DNA from: an uncultured Flavobacteriales bacterium
GTDB taxonomy: Bacteria > Bacteroidota > Bacteroidia > Flavobacteriales > Crocinitomicaceae
NCBI GenBank assembly: GCA_946479125.1
Contig: CAMLET010000001.1
Span: 1-25,570, forward strand
DNA length: 25,570 nucleotides
Reading direction: 5' to 3'
In this document: in pieces, positions 23,602 to 25,570 of the stretch
Layout: every line of letters begins with the position of its first letter
How positions within the stretch are numbered: position 1 is the stretch's first letter
Translations under genes and position numbers: made by a program
Notes under the pieces: generated by a model
What the model was told of the DNA's origin: nothing
Database searches by the model: none
Seen by the model: the letters and a program-made list of their open reading frames with translations, nothing else

Positions 23602-25570
23602 TTAAGAAATTGCGTCTAATTCTTCTTGGTTTGCAACCAATACTTTGTTGAATCGGCGTACACCTGTACCTGCAGGAATCAAGTGACCAACAATTACGTT
23701 TTCTTTCAAACCTAATAAGTGATCTTCTTTTCCTGAGATTGCAGCCTCGTTCAATACTTTCGTTGTTTCCTGGAAGGAAGCAGCTGAGATGAACGATTGC
23801 GTTTGCAATGATGCACGTGTAATACCTTGAAGCAATGGAGTTGATGTTGCAGGAACTGCATCACGCGACTCTACCAATTGCTTGTCAGCACGTTTCAACT
23901 GAGAATTCTCATCGCGCAACTTACGAGCAGTAACAATCATTCCAGCTTTCAAGTCCGTAGACTCTCCAGCGTCAACTACTACTTTCATTCCGTAGATTGC
24001 ATCGTTCTCTTCCATGAAATCTGCTTTGTGAACAGATTGTCCTTCCAAGAAACGAGTATCTCCCGCATCAATAATCTCTACTTTCAACATCATCTGACGA
24101 ACGATAACCTCGAAGTGTTTGTCGTTAATCTTCACCCCTTGTAAACGGTAAACCTCCTGGATCTCATTTACAATGTACTCTTGTACTTTTGTAGGACCCT
24201 GAATGTTCAAGATATCGTTTGGTGTTGTTGCTCCATCAGATAATGGTTGACCAGCACGAACGAAGTCATTTTCCTGTACAAGGATATGCTTAGAAAGTGG
24301 AACTAAATATTTGCGAACATCACCAGCTTTAGATGTTACCTGAACCTCACGGTTACCACGCTTAATTTTACCAAACTCAACGATTCCGTCGATTTCAGAA
24401 ACTACAGCAGGGTTTGATGGGTTACGTGCTTCGAATAACTCCGTTACACGTGGAAGACCTCCTGTGATATCCCCTGTTTTACCAGCGACACGTGGAATCT
24501 TCACCAAAATAACTCCTAATTCAGCTTTATCACCTTCGTTTACAGAGATGTGTGAATCAACTGGAATGTTGTACTCACGCAACACCTCTTTCGTCTTAGG
24601 ATCGATGATGTGAATTGCAGGGTTTTTCTTTTTATCGCGAGATTCAATAATTACTTTTTCAGTAAATCCTGTTTGCTCATCGACTTCTTCACGGTAAGTA
24701 ATACCATCAATAATATTCTCAAATACAACTTTACCAGAAACCTCTGAAATGATTACCGCATTGTACGGGTCCCACTTACAAATAACGTCACCTTTTTTAA
24801 CTGTTGTATTCGCATCAATCATCATCTCAGCTCCGTAAGGAATGTTTGATGTCATCAATGTAACTCCAGTCTTAGGATCAGATATTTTCAATTCAGCAGA
24901 ACGTCCTACAACAATAATCTTCTCAGTTCCGTCAGCAGCTTTACGAGAAATGGTACGTAACTCATCGATTTCCAATCTACCAGAAGATTTCGCTTTCAAA
25001 TCCGATACATCCGCAATGTTAGAAGCGGTACCCCCAACGTGGAATGTACGAAGCGTAAGCTGTGTACCCGGCTCACCAATTGACTGAGCTGCGATAACTC
25101 CTACTGCATCACCATCCTGAGCGATACGGTGAGTTGCAAGGTTACGTCCGTAACACTTGGAACAAACTCCACGACGCATTTCACAAGTCAATACCGAACG
25201 GATCTCCACTTCTTCAATACCTGCTTTTTCGATTTCGTCAGCTACCGTTTCAGTAATCAATTCTCCTGCCTCAACAATCAATTGTTCTGTTTCCGGGTTG
25301 AAGATATCATGAACAGATGTTCTTCCTAAAATACGGTCAATTAATGGCTCAACGACCTCGTCGTTTTTCTTCAATGCCGTAGCAACCAAACCTCTTAATG
25401 TTCCACAATCGTCGATATTAATAACAACATCCTGTGCAACATCCACCAAACGACGAGTTAAGTAACCCGCATCCGCCGTTTTCAATGCTGTATCGGCCAA
25501 ACCTTTACGCGCACCGTGAGTAGAGATAAAGTACTCCAAAATCGAAAGACCTTCCTTAAAGTTGGAAAGG
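23602..25570 (-). CDS. rpoC: DNA-directed RNA polymerase subunit beta', C-terminal part (5' end outside the window)
   Basis: The frame is open from the right edge (first full codon at 25569) and gives about 655 residues of the C-terminal portion of RpoC. It opens with the bridge/trigger-loop region [20 protein letters not shown], followed by [18 protein letters not shown]. The C-terminal zinc site is intact: C55 in DCGTLRG, then C129, C136 and C139 in [11 protein letters not shown] (numbering from the window edge). [20 protein letters not shown] and [12 protein letters not shown] are further hallmark segments, and [22 protein letters not shown] (first part near the end) is the conserved C-terminal loop. 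An in-frame TTG at 25539 is an internal leucine, not a start. A strong terminator follows. Confidence 0.98.
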   Translation of the reverse strand, partial: LSNFKEGLSILEYFISTHGARKGLADTALKTADAGYLTRRLVDVAQDVVINIDDCGTLRGLVATALKKNDEVVEPLIDRILGRTSVHDIFNPETEQLIVEAGELITETVADEIEKAGIEEVEIRSVLTCEMRRGVCSKCYGRNLATHRIAQDGDAVGVIAAQSIGEPGTQLTLRTFHVGGTASNIADVSDLKAKSSGRLEIDELRTISRKAADGTEKIIVVGRSAELKISDPKTGVTLMTSNIPYGAEMMIDANTTVKKGDVICKWDPYNAVIISEVSGKVVFENIIDGITYREEVDEQTGFTEKVIIESRDKKKNPAIHIIDPKTKEVLREYNIPVDSHISVNEGDKAELGVILVKIPRVAGKTGDITGGLPRVTELFEARNPSNPAVVSEIDGIVEFGKIKRGNREVQVTSKAGDVRKYLVPLSKHILVQENDFVRAGQPLSDGATTPNDILNIQGPTKVQEYIVNEIQEVYRLQGVKINDKHFEVIVRQMMLKVEIIDAGDTRFLEGQSVHKADFMEENDAIYGMKVVVDAGESTDLKAGMIVTARKLRDENSQLKRADKQLVESRDAVPATSTPLLQGITRASLQTQSFISAASFQETTKVLNEAAISGKEDHLLGLKENVIVGHLIPAGTGVRRFNKVLVANQEELDAIS

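Overview
The window looks like a chromosomal segment of a Bacteroidota bacterium, probably of the order Flavobacteriales. The evidence is the character of RpoC and RNase Y, the AT-rich genes with little Shine-Dalgarno signal, promoter-like TAnnTTTG boxes, a DUF3467 protein near rpoC, and short palindromic intergenic repeats. Genus-level placement is not possible from the sequence alone.

Layout. (1) Positions 1-504 hold the N-terminal part of a non-hydrolysing UDP-GlcNAc 2-epimerase (WecB type) on the minus strand. (2) Positions 716-9005, plus strand, form a nonulosonic acid locus of the legionaminic type: LegB dehydratase, LegC aminotransferase, NeuB/LegI synthase, NeuC/LegG hydrolysing 2-epimerase, a divergent DegT-like PLP protein, a FemAB/GNAT-like acyltransferase, a CBS-nucleotidyltransferase (PtmE type) and NeuA/LegF CMP-sugar synthetase. 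No canonical hexapeptide-repeat LegH N-acetyltransferase is present; two non-standard genes sit in the middle of the pathway. (3) Positions 9122-16687, minus strand, carry export and assembly genes: an O-antigen ligase-like protein, two Wzx flippases, a QHG-motif GT-B glycosyltransferase candidate, a Wzy-like polymerase and a UDP-GlcNAc C4-epimerase. Apart from one 67-nt gap they overlap head to tail and continue directly from (4) rny, zapA and a coiled-coil ZapB-like gene, also minus strand. (5) Positions 18988-23568 hold a small lipoprotein, a DUF3467 protein, a TPR sensor histidine kinase, an EamA transporter, a small membrane protein and a 5'-truncated gene remnant. (6) Positions 23602-25570 hold the C-terminal part of rpoC with a strong intrinsic terminator.

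Inferred workflow: PtmE makes a GDP-amino-sugar, LegB and LegC convert it to a 4-amino-4,6-dideoxy sugar, an acyltransferase (possibly the FemAB-like protein) caps the amine, LegG releases and epimerises the sugar, LegI condenses it with PEP, and LegF activates it with CMP. A transferase, perhaps the QHG protein, would add it to a lipid-linked glycan that Wzx exports and Wzy or the ligase assembles.

The most notable non-coding structures are two 129-nt palindromic elements in opposite orientation (2865-2993 and 9003-9131) that bracket neuB to neuA and supply stop codons to three genes, a GC-rich repeat-like insertion kept in frame inside the DegT-like gene (5763-5805), and a 7-bp tandem repeat upstream of wecB.
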